A DNA stretch of 64,000 nt from Paenibacillus wynnii (GCF_030812855.1 NZ_JAUSTK010000022.1:23291-87290), one strand, 5' to 3'. Counted from the stretch's first letter, positions 8,700 to 18,252 are shown. Notes: a model not told the origin generated them from the letters alone. Program-made: numbers and translations.

Positions 8700-9575
8700 T
8701 TGAAAACTTTTAAAAAGGTATACATCGAGATTACAAGCGTCTGCAACCTGGCCTGCAGCTTTTGTCCGCAAACCGCTAGGCAGAAGAATTTCATGAAGCT
8801 CGATACGTTTAATACCATACTGGATGAAATTAAACCGCACAGTAATCATATTTACCTTCATGTCAAAGGCGAGCCACTGCTGCATCCTAAGATTGGGGAG
8901 CTGCTGGATGCAGCTCATGCCAAGGGGTTCAAAGTCAACATTACCACCAATGGAACGCTGATTCATAAAGCGGGACCTAAGATTATCGGCAAGCCGGCTT
9001 TGCGTCAGATGAACTTTTCTCTGCACAGCTTTGACGGGCATGAAGGCTCCGAGAACCGCGAGGAGTATTTGGCTGAGATCATTTCTTTTGTAAAAGAGGC
9101 AGCTGCACAGGGAGTCATTATCTCTTTCCGGTTATGGAATCTTACAGAGGACAACCGGACGAATCTGGAGAAGAAACGTAACCGGGAGACTTTGACGGTT
9201 CTAGAGAAAGCCTTTGACCTCGATTTTAATATTGATGAAAAGGTCGTACCGGGCAGCGGTGTTAAAATCGCAGAACGGATCTATCTCAATCAGGATCATG
9301 AATTCAGGTGGCCGAGCCTTGATGAGCCGGAAGATGACGGCAAGGGCTTTTGCCATGCGCTTCGCGGTCAAGCGGCGATACTGGTCGACGGTACGGTGGT
9401 ACCGTGTTGTCTGGATGGTGAGGGTGTAATTAACCTTGGGAACATTCACGAGACGCCATTCTCCGAGATTGTAGAGGGTGAGCGGGCCAATAATCTGTTC
9501 TATGGATTTTCCCGCAGAGAGGCCGTGGAGGAATTATGCCGTAAATGCGGGTACCGTCAGCGGTTCGGGACTTGA
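8700..9575 (+). CDS. Radical SAM protein with SPASM-like C-terminal cysteines
   Basis: 291 residues from a TTG start (GGGGAGCAG upstream). The radical SAM CxxxCxxC motif is at the very N-terminus (SVCNLACSFCPQ) and ligates the 4Fe-4S cluster that cleaves S-adenosylmethionine. The C-terminus has PCCLDGEG followed by ELCRKCGYRQRF, a cysteine-rich end resembling a SPASM or twitch domain that would hold an extra iron-sulfur cluster. The internal motif HVKGEPLLHPKIGELL, with TTNGTL after it, is typical of this subfamily. The substrate is unknown and no precursor peptide gene is obvious nearby. It follows the Gfo/Idh gene by 35 bp. It could modify a nucleotide, tRNA or sugar substrate rather than a peptide. 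Confidence 0.85.
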   Translation: MKTFKKVYIEITSVCNLACSFCPQTARQKNFMKLDTFNTILDEIKPHSNHIYLHVKGEPLLHPKIGELLDAAHAKGFKVNITTNGTLIHKAGPKIIGKPALRQMNFSLHSFDGHEGSENREEYLAEIISFVKEAAAQGVIISFRLWNLTEDNRTNLEKKRNRETLTVLEKAFDLDFNIDEKVVPGSGVKIAERIYLNQDHEFRWPSLDEPEDDGKGFCHALRGQAAILVDGTVVPCCLDGEGVINLGNIHETPFSEIVEGERANNLFYGFSRREAVEELCRKCGYRQRFGT

Positions 9576-9580
9576 TTGAT

Positions 9581-10498
9581 TTAAGAGTGCAGTTGTCCCA
9601 TACCGGCGGATTGCCCTGACCCCTTCCTGAATTCGGAGGGGGAGCATTTCATCGCTTTGCGGAACACTTTAATGAAATAACTTACGTTATCAAATCCGAC
9701 ATCGAGTGCGATGTCGGATATTTTTCGTTCACTTTGGCGTAATAAATCCGCAGCCTGGCGAATTCGGTAGGAATTAATATAATCCACCGGTGTTTTACGA
9801 GTCATTGTTTTGAAGAAACGGCAGAATTGCCCTTCACTCATCGGAATAAGCTCGGACAAATCACGGGTACGGATGGGGTCGCGGTAGTTGTCTTGGATGT
9901 AGATAATGATTTTTTTGAGACGGTTGATCTTGGTGGTATCGGCATCATCGGATTGGCTGCGGTTCACTGACCGTCCGTCGACAGCGATTTGAGAGAGCAT
10001 TATGAGCAAGGAGCCTTTCATAAAAGCTTCGAATCCGGGTACTTTAGAATCGTAGGCTTCCATCATGCGTTCCAAATGACGGAGAACCTCCTGCTGCCAG
10101 GGAATGTCGGGTTTAATGTGCCGGGGGAAGCTCTGGCGTTTCTCCTGAAGCGGCAAAATGGTATTCTGCTGTATCGTATCATATTGGGCGCTGGCTAATA
10201 GATCAGGGTGAAAGACTAACGCACAGAATTTACAGGGAGACTCGTTCAGTACATAGGCGGCATGTATATCACCGGATTCGATAAATACAGCTTCACCTGC
10301 CTGTACCGGAAAGTATTCGGTATCCACCTGAAATAGGATTTCTCCTTCTAGGAGCATGAAAAACTCAGCTTCCTCGTGCCAATGCGTATCGAGAACATGA
10401 GCCCCGGACGGGAGTTCAACCCAATAGGCAGCCAGAGGAAACATAACATCACCATGTACCCGGTCTTCTTTTAGCAAACGTTGGGATGTTCGATCCAT
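9581..10498 (-). CDS. AraC-family transcriptional regulator with N-terminal cupin
   Basis: 305 residues. Residues about 20-110 form a cupin sugar-sensing domain (DTHWHEEAEFFMLLEGE, then VQAGEAVFIESGDIHAAY). The last ~100 residues hold two helix-turn-helix motifs (LSELIPMSEGQFCRFFK and ISDIALDVGFDNVSYFIKVFRK). An in-frame ATG at 10528 exists, but AAGGAGG at about 10505-10511 sits correctly before the ATG at 10498. It is transcribed divergently from the alpha-xylosidase at 10626 with 127 bp between them, the usual arrangement for an activator and its target. The inducer is probably a xylosyl-containing sugar, by inference from the neighbour. Confidence 0.9.
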   Translation of the reverse strand: MDRTSQRLLKEDRVHGDVMFPLAAYWVELPSGAHVLDTHWHEEAEFFMLLEGEILFQVDTEYFPVQAGEAVFIESGDIHAAYVLNESPCKFCALVFHPDLLASAQYDTIQQNTILPLQEKRQSFPRHIKPDIPWQQEVLRHLERMMEAYDSKVPGFEAFMKGSLLIMLSQIAVDGRSVNRSQSDDADTTKINRLKKIIIYIQDNYRDPIRTRDLSELIPMSEGQFCRFFKTMTRKTPVDYINSYRIRQAADLLRQSERKISDIALDVGFDNVSYFIKVFRKAMKCSPSEFRKGSGQSAGMGQLHS

Positions 10499-10580
10499 AT
10501 TGCGCCTCCTTCTATGAAAAAACATCAAAATAGTGTTATAAATTAGCTATATTATATTAGTTTTGTGTTTTTATTATCGG

Positions 10581-10586
10581 TATAAT
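10581..10586 (+). promoter_or_regulatory. Candidate -10 box of the alpha-xylosidase promoter
   Basis: A perfect TATAAT lies 40 bases before the xylosidase start in the AraC-xylosidase divergent region. The hexamer 17 bases upstream (TAGTTT) matches the -35 consensus poorly, which fits a promoter that needs the divergent AraC activator. Confidence 0.35.
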
Positions 10587-10625
10587 ACAATTATAAACAC
10601 CAAATTGAAGGGTGGCAAGTATGAA

Positions 10626-12947
10626 ATGAAATTTACAGACGGTCTTTGGCTGGTTCGCGACGGAATCACGATTAACGGAGCAGTACAAAATTATGCTGTG
10701 GAAAAGACTTCCGAAGGCTTGACGGCAATTACCCAAACGACTCCCATTACAGGGCGAGCAGCAACTCTGAACTCAACTCTGCTTACAGTGAAATTCCATT
10801 CCCCACTTCCGGGCGTAGTAGGAATCAAGATTATTCACCATGATGGTGTACAGGAACGCGGACCGGTCTTTGAACTGACTAAAGGAACCGGAGATCATGT
10901 GAAAATAGAAGAAACTGAGCTAGAGACGGTACTGATCAGCGGTGGACTACGTGTAGTGATTCGCAAGGGAGCGCAATGGGCAGTTGATTTCTACCGCGGC
11001 ACCGAGCGGATTACAGGCAGCGGTTATAAATCGATGGCCTATATCACAGATAAGGACGGCAATACGTTCATGCGTGAAGAGCTGGATATCGGCGTGGGCG
11101 AATTTGTCTACGGTCTGGGCGAGCGTTTTACCGCTTTTGTAAAGAACGGACAGGTTGTTGATCTCTGGAACAAGGATGGCGGCACCAGCTCCGAGCAGGC
11201 ATATAAGAACATTCCTTTTTATGTAACAAGCAAAGGCTATGGTGTATTTGTTAATCATCCTGAGCTAGTGTCCTATGAAATTGCTTCGGAAAAAGTGAAG
11301 AAAGCCCAGTTCAGCGTAGCCGGCGAAAGCCTGGAATACTTTGTAATCGAAGGACCTACTATTAAAGAGGTTATCACCAAGTATACTTCCCTGACCGGTA
11401 AGCCAGCCCTGCCGCCGGCATGGACTTTTGGCCTGTGGCTGACGACTTCATTCACCACCGACTACGATGAAGCAACAGTAAACTCCTTCGTCGAAGGTAT
11501 GGCAGAGCGTGATCTGCCGCTGCACGTATTCCACTTCGACTGCTTCTGGATGCGTGAATATCAATGGACAGATTTCCAGTGGGATGAGCGTGTATTCCCG
11601 GATCCAAAGGGTATGCTGGGACGCCTGAAGGAAAAAGGACTCAAAATCTGCGTATGGATCAACTCCTATATCGGGCAGCGTTCGCCTTTGTTTGAAGAAG
11701 GTAGAAAAAATGGTTACCTGATCAAAAAACCAAACGGTGACGTATATCAAACTGACCTATGGCAAGCGGGTATGGGGATCGTGGACTTCACAAACCCTGC
11801 TGCTTGTGAATGGTATGCCGGTTACCTGCGTGACCTGGTGGATATGGGTGTAGACAGCTTCAAGACCGACTTCGGCGAGCGTATCCCAACGGATGTTGTA
11901 TACTTCGACGGTTCGGACCCGCAGAAAATGCATAACTACTACACTCAATTGTACAACAAGGTTGTCTTTGGAGTTCTGGAAGAGAAGCTTGGCAAAAATG
12001 AGGCAGCTGTATTTGCACGTTCGGCAACAGCCGGCGGGCAGCAGTTCCCGGTTCACTGGGGCGGCGACTGTTATGCGGATTATGAGTCGATGGCAGAGAG
12101 CCTTCGCGGCGGGTTGTCGCTTGGTCTGTCCGGGTTCGGCTTCTGGAGCCATGATATCGGAGGTTTTGAGAATACCGCTCCGGCGCATGTCTTCAAACGT
12201 TGGCTTGCGTTTGGTCTTCTGTCCAGTCACAGCCGTCTGCACGGAAGCACCTCGTATCGTGTGCCTTGGGCGTATGATGACGAAGCTGTTGATGTTACCC
12301 GCTTCTTCACCAAGCTCAAATGCAGCTTGATGCCTTACCTGTATGATGTTGCCGGTCAGGCCGCAGAATATGGCTGGGCTTCGCAGCGTGCGATGGTCAT
12401 GGAATTTCCGGAAGATCCTACTTGTGAAGTGTTGGATCGTCAATACATGTTAGGTGAATCCTTGCTTGTAGCTCCAATCTTTCAGGAAAGCGGCGACGTT
12501 AAGTATTATCTGCCGGAAGGACGTTGGACGCATCTGCTCAGCGGAGAAACTGTGCAAGGCGGCTCATGGCGCAAAGAGCAACACGATTTCTTCAGTCTGC
12601 CGCTCTTCGTTCGTCCGAACACTTTGCTGGCAACAGGCAGTGTTGACAACCGTCCGGATTATGATTTTGCAGAAGGTGTGAAATTTAGCCTCTACTCACT
12701 TGAAGATGGTACTACAACTTCGGCAACCGTTCGCGATCTGAAAGGTGCACCAGAGTTGACAGTGAAAGCTGAACGTAAGGGCAGCACATTAACAATCTCT
12801 GCTGAAGGCAGCGGTAAAGAGTTTACATTCGCATTGAAGGATCTGGGAGCTATTGCTTCGGTTCAAGGAGCAGAGCAACTCGATGAAACAGCAGTGAAGG
12901 TAAGCGCAGGCAGCAAGTCCTTCTCTTTCACCATTACGCTGAAATAG
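10626..12947 (+). CDS. yicI: GH31 alpha-xylosidase (YicI-like)
   Basis: 773 residues, essentially the length of E. coli YicI. The nucleophile Asp415 lies in FKTDFGERIPTD, the signature that separates YicI-type alpha-xylosidases from alpha-glucosidases. The acid/base Asp481 is in HWGGDCYADYE, exactly 66 residues later as in YicI. The substrate loop GFWSHDIGGFE follows. It should cleave alpha-xylosides such as isoprimeverose from xyloglucan oligosaccharides in the cytoplasm. The ATG at 10626 has GAAGGGTGG upstream; the longer in-frame start at 10563 has no such site. It is divergent from an AraC regulator and ends in a terminator shared with the opposing ABC operon. Confidence 0.93.
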   Translation: MKFTDGLWLVRDGITINGAVQNYAVEKTSEGLTAITQTTPITGRAATLNSTLLTVKFHSPLPGVVGIKIIHHDGVQERGPVFELTKGTGDHVKIEETELETVLISGGLRVVIRKGAQWAVDFYRGTERITGSGYKSMAYITDKDGNTFMREELDIGVGEFVYGLGERFTAFVKNGQVVDLWNKDGGTSSEQAYKNIPFYVTSKGYGVFVNHPELVSYEIASEKVKKAQFSVAGESLEYFVIEGPTIKEVITKYTSLTGKPALPPAWTFGLWLTTSFTTDYDEATVNSFVEGMAERDLPLHVFHFDCFWMREYQWTDFQWDERVFPDPKGMLGRLKEKGLKICVWINSYIGQRSPLFEEGRKNGYLIKKPNGDVYQTDLWQAGMGIVDFTNPAACEWYAGYLRDLVDMGVDSFKTDFGERIPTDVVYFDGSDPQKMHNYYTQLYNKVVFGVLEEKLGKNEAAVFARSATAGGQQFPVHWGGDCYADYESMAESLRGGLSLGLSGFGFWSHDIGGFENTAPAHVFKRWLAFGLLSSHSRLHGSTSYRVPWAYDDEAVDVTRFFTKLKCSLMPYLYDVAGQAAEYGWASQRAMVMEFPEDPTCEVLDRQYMLGESLLVAPIFQESGDVKYYLPEGRWTHLLSGETVQGGSWRKEQHDFFSLPLFVRPNTLLATGSVDNRPDYDFAEGVKFSLYSLEDGTTTSATVRDLKGAPELTVKAERKGSTLTISAEGSGKEFTFALKDLGAIASVQGAEQLDETAVKVSAGSKSFSFTITLK

Positions 12948-12957
12948 GAACAAATGT

Positions 12958-13011
12958 AAAGGCACTCCCCGCCGCTCATCAATGATGGGCGAGACGGGAG
13001 TGCCTTTGTTA
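12958..13011. terminator. Bidirectional terminator between alpha-xylosidase and ABC operon
   Basis: AAAGGCACTCCC at the left pairs with GGGAGTGCCTTT at the right, and an inner GCTCATC/GATGGGC stem adds stability. The flanking A and T runs allow function on both strands, serving the two convergent units. Confidence 0.75.
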
Positions 13012-13015
13012 ATTG

Positions 13016-14374
13016 TTACTCCGTCTTGATCGCTTCTAGTGCACTGAGCCGCATAGCCCGGCGGGCTGGATAAAATCCAGACACAAGTCCAACCAAGGTT
13101 GCAAAAGCAATAGATGAGAGCATCAGCCAAAACGGTATTACGGAAATATTAGTTTGGATGGCGTTAGGATCCACCATTCCACCGCCAAGCGAGCCAAGCA
13201 GTCCGCCGCCGAACTTGTTCAGCACGAAAGAGGCAGCCAAGCTGAACAGGACTCCGGATAATCCTCCAAGGAAGCCGATGAACCCGGCTTCCATCAGGAA
13301 CAGCTTTCTTATATCTCCCAGTTCGCAGCCAAGTACTTTCATGATGCCGATTTCGCGTGTACGCTCGTAGATGGACATTACCATCGTGTTGGTAATGCCC
13401 AGGGCGGCAACCAGCAGGGAAATGGCACCAATACCGCCGAGAATCATCTGAATGGTACGCGAGGTTTCCTGCATACCCTTCAAGACATCGGTCAAGGCGC
13501 TGGTGCCGAAGCCCAGACTCTTGATCTTCTCTCGTACCGGCTCAACATCCTTCATGTCCTTCACCCGGACAATGGCTTGCTGATAGCCTTGCTGCATAGA
13601 AGCAGCCATTCCCTGATCCTTTTGGGTTTTTGCATTTTCACGCAGCAGCTTTTGCAGATAATCAATATTTATATAAACGGACCAATCCTTTTCGTTTTTG
13701 GCTTCAGCCAACATCCCGACTGCCTTGACCTTATACAGCTTAGCTGGCTTTTTGTTTCCATCTGGTCCTGTTCCTTCTGGAGTTTGCTGCTGCTTGTCGC
13801 CATAAGCCATATCAAAGGTCATTTGCATTTTTTCCTTCATGACATCTACGGGTGGGGCTTGGCCGTAACCCATCGATGATTTCGGGTTATAGAAACCTAA
13901 GGAAAGCTGGGAACCGAACAGCAGCTCATCGTTGTCAAGCGAGGTCAGCAGTCGACCGCTTGCGGGAATGAAATCAAGTTTCTCCAGCGCTTCCGGCCGG
14001 ATGCCTACCAGATTCATATAAGTCAGGTACTTGCCAGCTTCCAATTTGGCGGAGGTCATGATCATGGGTGTGGCTACATCTACACCCTCGAAGCCGGAGA
14101 TGGTCTGAATTGCGCGATCATCAAGCTTTCCGCTCATGCCGGTTCCACCGCTTTTTCCGCCCATACCGCCGCCTTCCAAAAAAACGTTGATGATCGTGAG
14201 ACTGCCCATCTGGCTGACCTGCTGCTTGAAGCTTTCATTCATGCCGATGCCGAGCGACAGCATCACCACGATGGCTGCCGTGCCGATTACTACACCAAGG
14301 ATGGTGAGGAAGGAACGGACCTTACTGCGCAGGAAATTAATCAGCGCCAGATGAATTAGATCAAAAGTCGTCAT
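13016..14374 (-). CDS. MacB/FtsX-like ABC transporter permease
   Basis: 452 residues. An N-terminal membrane helix (about residues 17-40, FLTILGVVIGTAAIVVML) is followed by a large extracytoplasmic MacB-type periplasmic-core-like domain. Three C-terminal membrane helices carry the FtsX motif IYERTREIGIMKVLGC, the loop that contacts the ATPase. The start overlaps the end of the upstream gene by 14 bp, so it is translated in a coupled way. With the ATPase at 16805-17527 it forms a tripartite-type mechanotransmission transporter. Such systems export lipids, peptides or antibiotics, or signal across the membrane; the cargo here is unknown. Confidence 0.9.
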   Translation of the reverse strand: MTTFDLIHLALINFLRSKVRSFLTILGVVIGTAAIVVMLSLGIGMNESFKQQVSQMGSLTIINVFLEGGGMGGKSGGTGMSGKLDDRAIQTISGFEGVDVATPMIMTSAKLEAGKYLTYMNLVGIRPEALEKLDFIPASGRLLTSLDNDELLFGSQLSLGFYNPKSSMGYGQAPPVDVMKEKMQMTFDMAYGDKQQQTPEGTGPDGNKKPAKLYKVKAVGMLAEAKNEKDWSVYINIDYLQKLLRENAKTQKDQGMAASMQQGYQQAIVRVKDMKDVEPVREKIKSLGFGTSALTDVLKGMQETSRTIQMILGGIGAISLLVAALGITNTMVMSIYERTREIGIMKVLGCELGDIRKLFLMEAGFIGFLGGLSGVLFSLAASFVLNKFGGGLLGSLGGGMVDPNAIQTNISVIPFWLMLSSIAFATLVGLVSGFYPARRAMRLSALEAIKTE

Positions 14375-16808
14375 CCAGTTCCAATTCCTTTCGTTTGCGG
14401 CGTTTGCCCTTTAGGACTGCCACTGCCGTGATTCCCGCCAAGATCAGAAATGCCGGAATGCCAATAAGCAGATAAGTACGCAGCTTGCCAGAGGAGGAGT
14501 CCGGTCCTTCGAGCGGCTGGTCTGGTGGGAAATTCTCCATCGGCGGCATCTCATTAACATTTACTGTGAACGGCTTTCGGATTACGGTGGGTTTGCCCGC
14601 CGCGTCCTCGAAAGTAAATACGATCTCTCCGCTGAGTTCTCCCGTTGCCTCTGGAGTAATGGAAGGCTCGAAGGTATCACTGCGACCAGAGGCGAAGTTG
14701 CCGACATAATAATTTCCGTTAGAAGTTTGGAAGTCACCTTCTACCGTTACCATCAGGTTGTATAGTATGGACTTACCCATATTGTAAAATTGAAGCGAAA
14801 GCGGCACAGGCTGCATCGGAAAAGCCTCGCCCAGCACGCTGACCTCCCCGGCAGTCAGTCGGGCAGCCTGAAGTACGGGGATACTGACCGTTTCTTTAGA
14901 TGTATACGGATTACCCTTCTCATCCTCATATTCGAAATTAAGCGATAGGGCGTACATCTTAGGTTCGGCGTCCCCTTTGGCTCGCAGTGTTAAAGTTTCT
15001 TCAACCGCGGTCCGCGTAGGAATACTTTCGAAATAGAATGTATTGCTGCCGTCTACAGTAAAGGTACCGTCATCGGAGGTGACGCTCAATTTAATGTTCC
15101 CTATATTCATTAAGCTGCTCGTATTCAGGAAGGACAGTGAAAGCTTGGTATCTTCTCCGGCCAGCACTTCTACAGGGTTCAGGGCATACTTGTTCACGAT
15201 AATGCGCGGTACGGTTTTTTTCTCATCACCAGCGGCTTTGGTTCCTTCTACGTAGATGCCAGCATACTGGAGCAGCGAGGTTTTAACGGGCTGTCCCCCT
15301 TGAATCGTCTCATAATCCACAGCGATGGAGACCGGATAGCTCTTGGTAGGCGCATCTGGTGCTACGGACAGATCAAAGCTCAACTTCTTGCTTTGGCCTG
15401 GTGTAAGGGAAGGGATAATGATGTTGCTAAGGGAGACGGGCACCAGCTCTTTATCAGCGGTGACAGCCACCTTTACATTTTGAACCTTGCTCCCGCCGGT
15501 GTTTGTCACTTTGAAGCTGATATTGAACTTATCCTTCGGCAATAGCGTGGCATTCGGTGATCGCAGGCTCTCGATTACCACGGCGGCAGAAGAACTGTCA
15601 CTACTTTTGACAGGTATAAATATTTGACTCTCTTCACTCACTGCCGTGCCAGTCTCGTCTTTGTAATCCCATTTGATGCCTAATGGCTGGGCACCTCCAG
15701 CTAAGGCAGGGGAGACCGTAAGGTTGAACGTTTGCTCTTGTATCATGCCACCACTAATTCTCGATATTCTACGGGTTCCGGTATCCTCATCCAGCGCGAA
15801 GCCTTCTGATTTCAATCCGGTAAGGCTCAGTTTGATATCCTTGGCCTCCAACGTGCCTTCATTGAGTACGCGGACGGTAAGCTTCAGCTTGCTGCCTGGT
15901 ACGGCCTGGGCTGGCAGATTGGTGATTCCTGCAAGAGACAGCCGCACGGGTGAACTGTTGTTATTTACTCGGATGTATAGCCCTTCACTGGAAGTGAAAG
16001 GATCGCCAAAGGCGTTGCTATACTGGCCGTTCAGCTTCAGCGCGTAAACCCCGGATGCGATATCTGGTTTAATGGCCAGGTTGAATGTAACTACCTTCAG
16101 CTCGTTACCGAGCATCCCTGAGATAGATTGGGTCAAGTTAATCATGTTTGGCAGATAGGGAATCTTGTTCTTGTCTTCTGGCTCCAGCGTCAAACTAATG
16201 TCTTTTGCCGATTGGACGGTTAGGTTCTTGATGGGTATTTTCAACTCCAGAGTTTTACCTGCTTCCACGGTTGGCATGACATCGCTGCCCGTAATGACAA
16301 GCTTGGGTGCAAATTTGGACGTATCCACCGGCTGAGGTGCAGGAGTTGCGGTAGCCTCGGGAACGGTCGGTACAGCCTGGGTGATCGTTAAGGTCTGTCT
16401 AGGACCGGTAACAGTCACTCCGCTCTTTTCATAGATTAAGCTTGTGGTGAGTTGAGACCCTTTTCCGCTGTAGACTACCGTAAGATCCACCGTGAAGGTT
16501 TGTTTACCGCTTGCATAGGAGAGATCTGAGATTTCATTGCTGGCTTTTCCGTAAAAAGAGCTGGAGTCCTCGATTTGCATCCGGGTTGGCACGTAGATGT
16601 CTTTGTCCGGATTTACCACCGTCAACTGCAGCGTAACTTCTGTATTCTCTTGGATTTGCGAGGTGTTCCCTTTAATGATTTTATAGCCTGTGACCTTAAG
16701 TGTGTTGTCGTCAGAAGCCGAAGTTGCGTATGAAATATCGTAATTTCTAAAGGTAATAGTAAATAGACATAGGATCGCCAGCAGTAGTGCAGTAATTTTT
16801 CGTTTCAT
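14361..16808 (-). CDS. Large surface protein with repeated CARDB/NEW3-like beta-sandwich domains
   Basis: 815 residues. An N-terminal signal peptide (about 1-28) precedes at least four repeated beta-sandwich domains with the recurring pattern 'G..L.L...V.N.G...A.NV.ltl', as in CARDB or alpha-galactosidase NEW3 domains. A single C-terminal membrane helix (about 780-802) ends in a basic then acidic tail (KGKRRKRKELELDDDF). It is therefore an extracellular, membrane-tethered stalk. It overlaps the ATPase gene by 4 bp (ATGA) and the permease gene by 14 bp, so it is made in step with the transporter. By position it may act as the adaptor or substrate-binding stalk of the ABC system, a role that Gram-negative MacA plays with a different fold. 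That role is inference. Confidence 0.8.
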   Translation of the reverse strand: MKRKITALLLAILCLFTITFRNYDISYATSASDDNTLKVTGYKIIKGNTSQIQENTEVTLQLTVVNPDKDIYVPTRMQIEDSSSFYGKASNEISDLSYASGKQTFTVDLTVVYSGKGSQLTTSLIYEKSGVTVTGPRQTLTITQAVPTVPEATATPAPQPVDTSKFAPKLVITGSDVMPTVEAGKTLELKIPIKNLTVQSAKDISLTLEPEDKNKIPYLPNMINLTQSISGMLGNELKVVTFNLAIKPDIASGVYALKLNGQYSNAFGDPFTSSEGLYIRVNNNSSPVRLSLAGITNLPAQAVPGSKLKLTVRVLNEGTLEAKDIKLSLTGLKSEGFALDEDTGTRRISRISGGMIQEQTFNLTVSPALAGGAQPLGIKWDYKDETGTAVSEESQIFIPVKSSDSSSAAVVIESLRSPNATLLPKDKFNISFKVTNTGGSKVQNVKVAVTADKELVPVSLSNIIIPSLTPGQSKKLSFDLSVAPDAPTKSYPVSIAVDYETIQGGQPVKTSLLQYAGIYVEGTKAAGDEKKTVPRIIVNKYALNPVEVLAGEDTKLSLSFLNTSSLMNIGNIKLSVTSDDGTFTVDGSNTFYFESIPTRTAVEETLTLRAKGDAEPKMYALSLNFEYEDEKGNPYTSKETVSIPVLQAARLTAGEVSVLGEAFPMQPVPLSLQFYNMGKSILYNLMVTVEGDFQTSNGNYYVGNFASGRSDTFEPSITPEATGELSGEIVFTFEDAAGKPTVIRKPFTVNVNEMPPMENFPPDQPLEGPDSSSGKLRTYLLIGIPAFLILAGITAVAVLKGKRRKRKELELDDDF

Positions 16809-17527
16809 TGTTCGTCCACCCCGAATGCTTCATTTTGTACGATAATTTCCTGAATATTGCCGTCGATGATGCGTACCACCCGGTCGGCATATCGGGCGAT
16901 CTCATTGTCATGTGTGACCATAACCAGCGTTTGTTCCCGCTTGCGGGCGAGGGTCTTCATCAGCTCAAGAACCTCAAGCGTGGTCCGCGAATCAAGATTA
17001 CCTGTGGGCTCGTCAGCAAAAATAATGGACGGAGACGCTGCGAACGCACGCGCGATGCCGACTCGCTGCTGTTGACCGCCGCTCATCTGCGACGGCTTAT
17101 GTTTGGCATGTGAAGATAGGCCGACTGCCGCCAATAACTGTTCCGCTCTTCGCTCCCGTACTTTGCGAGAGATTCCCTTGAAGGTAAGCGGGAGGGCGAC
17201 ATTTTCGAGGGCCGTTAACGCTGGAAGAAGATTATAAGATTGAAAAATGAAGCCGAGATAATCCTGACGAAATCGAGCGAGGTTTTTCTCCGACATGGTG
17301 CTGATCATTTGACCACGGATTTTAACTGTACCTCTTGTCGGCTTCTCCAGCCCAGCCATCATATTCAGTAGCGTAGACTTCCCCGATCCTGAAGTACCGA
17401 GCAAGCAGCAGAATTCGCCCTTCTGAATTGAGAGAGCGATAGAATTCAGCGCAACCACCTTTTCGGTGCCGATCCGGTACACCTTACGCAGATTGTCCAC
17501 TTTGATAATTGCAGCAGGGTTATTCAC
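16805..17527 (-). CDS. ABC transporter ATPase of the MacB/LolD type
   Basis: 240 residues with all nucleotide-binding motifs: Walker A LLGTSGSGKST, Q-loop at FIFQSYNLLP, signature MSGGQQQRVGIARA, Walker B IIFADEPTGNLD and the H-loop VMVTHD. This is the typical length and motif set for ATPases paired with FtsX-fold permeases. It starts with GTG behind AAAGGAG and is the first gene of a three-gene minus-strand operon, overlapping the surface protein by 4 bp. It supplies the energy for the permease at 13016-14374. Confidence 0.93.
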   Translation of the reverse strand: MNNPAAIIKVDNLRKVYRIGTEKVVALNSIALSIQKGEFCCLLGTSGSGKSTLLNMMAGLEKPTRGTVKIRGQMISTMSEKNLARFRQDYLGFIFQSYNLLPALTALENVALPLTFKGISRKVRERRAEQLLAAVGLSSHAKHKPSQMSGGQQQRVGIARAFAASPSIIFADEPTGNLDSRTTLEVLELMKTLARKREQTLVMVTHDNEIARYADRVVRIIDGNIQEIIVQNEAFGVDEQ

Positions 17528-17927
17528 AATATAGCGATTCTCCTTTGGCGGTATCCGCTCAATCTATGTATTACACCGCGTAGACGTGCCTTCGCTAGTT
17601 TATATAGGGATTATATGGGAGGAACGCGCTATATTTGTTTCAATTTTTTCTTATATGATTCACAATTTCTTAACCAATACATCAATTCTATGGAAATATG
17701 ATTCGTTCTATTAAGCGGAAAACTGTTATCTATAACGAATAGAACTTCAATCCTACTACATTTAGAGAGTTCTTTAGGTAGTTTACAATGTTGTGATAAT
17801 TTGCACATTACAAAGATAAGAGAGAGAAGCATTTTTTAAAGCGGGATTTATAATGGACAGGATAAGCAGTGACAGGTAACTATGAGCAGCTCGAACCAGA
17901 CTACGAAAACGGAGTGTGATTTCATAC
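17528..17927. other. 400-bp intergenic region upstream of the ABC operon and the GH42 remnant
   Basis: No credible gene. On the minus strand there is a TATAAT hexamer (17610-17615) that could serve the ABC operon, but the upstream -35 match is poor. A 67-codon minus frame at 17629-17832 has no ribosome binding site and no recognisable domain, so I leave it out. Confidence 0.4.
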
Positions 17928-18252
17928 ATGTCCATTAAAAATTACCAAAACGTACAAATTGGTGTGGATTATTACCCCGAACAATGGGATGAGTCCCTAT
18001 GGGAGACAGATATTAAGCTAATGCAGGAGACTGGAGTCAAAATAGTCCGTGTAGCTTAATTTGCCTGGAGCCGACTGGACCCAAGCGAAGGGAATTATCA
18101 ACTTGCGTGGTTGGACAGAGCGATTCACCTTTTTTACCAGTATGGGCTGAAGGTTGTTATTGGAACTCCTGCAGCAACACCGCCAAGTTGGTTGACGACG
18201 AATTATTCGGATGTACTTCCGGTATTTGCAGACGGGCATACCTTGAGCTGCT
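17928..18252 (+). pseudogene. GH42 beta-galactosidase remnant: nonsense codon and loss of the 3' end
   Basis: Translation from ATG 17928 gives a clear GH42 N-terminus (IGVDYYPEQWDESLWETD, then KIVRVA). It then meets TAA at 18057-18059, where relatives have Glu in the EFAWSR motif; one base change (GAA to TAA) explains it. The frame continues after the stop (FAWSRLDPSEG up to VLPVFADGHT), and homology ends abruptly at about 18240 where the 51-bp array begins. Only about 100 of the usual ~670 residues remain and both catalytic glutamates are lost. It belongs to a different GH42 subgroup from the intact copy at 20580, so it is not a simple duplicate of it. Confidence 0.88.

Noticed and set aside
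11757..12443. A 228-codon minus-strand frame inside the alpha-xylosidase gene
   Set aside because: It lies wholly within a gene with intact catalytic motifs, has no ribosome binding site and no known domain; it is a shadow frame.
17629..17832. A 67-codon minus-strand gene between the ABC operon and the GH42 remnant
   Set aside because: No ribosome binding site, no recognisable domain, and composition like the surrounding AT-rich intergenic DNA.
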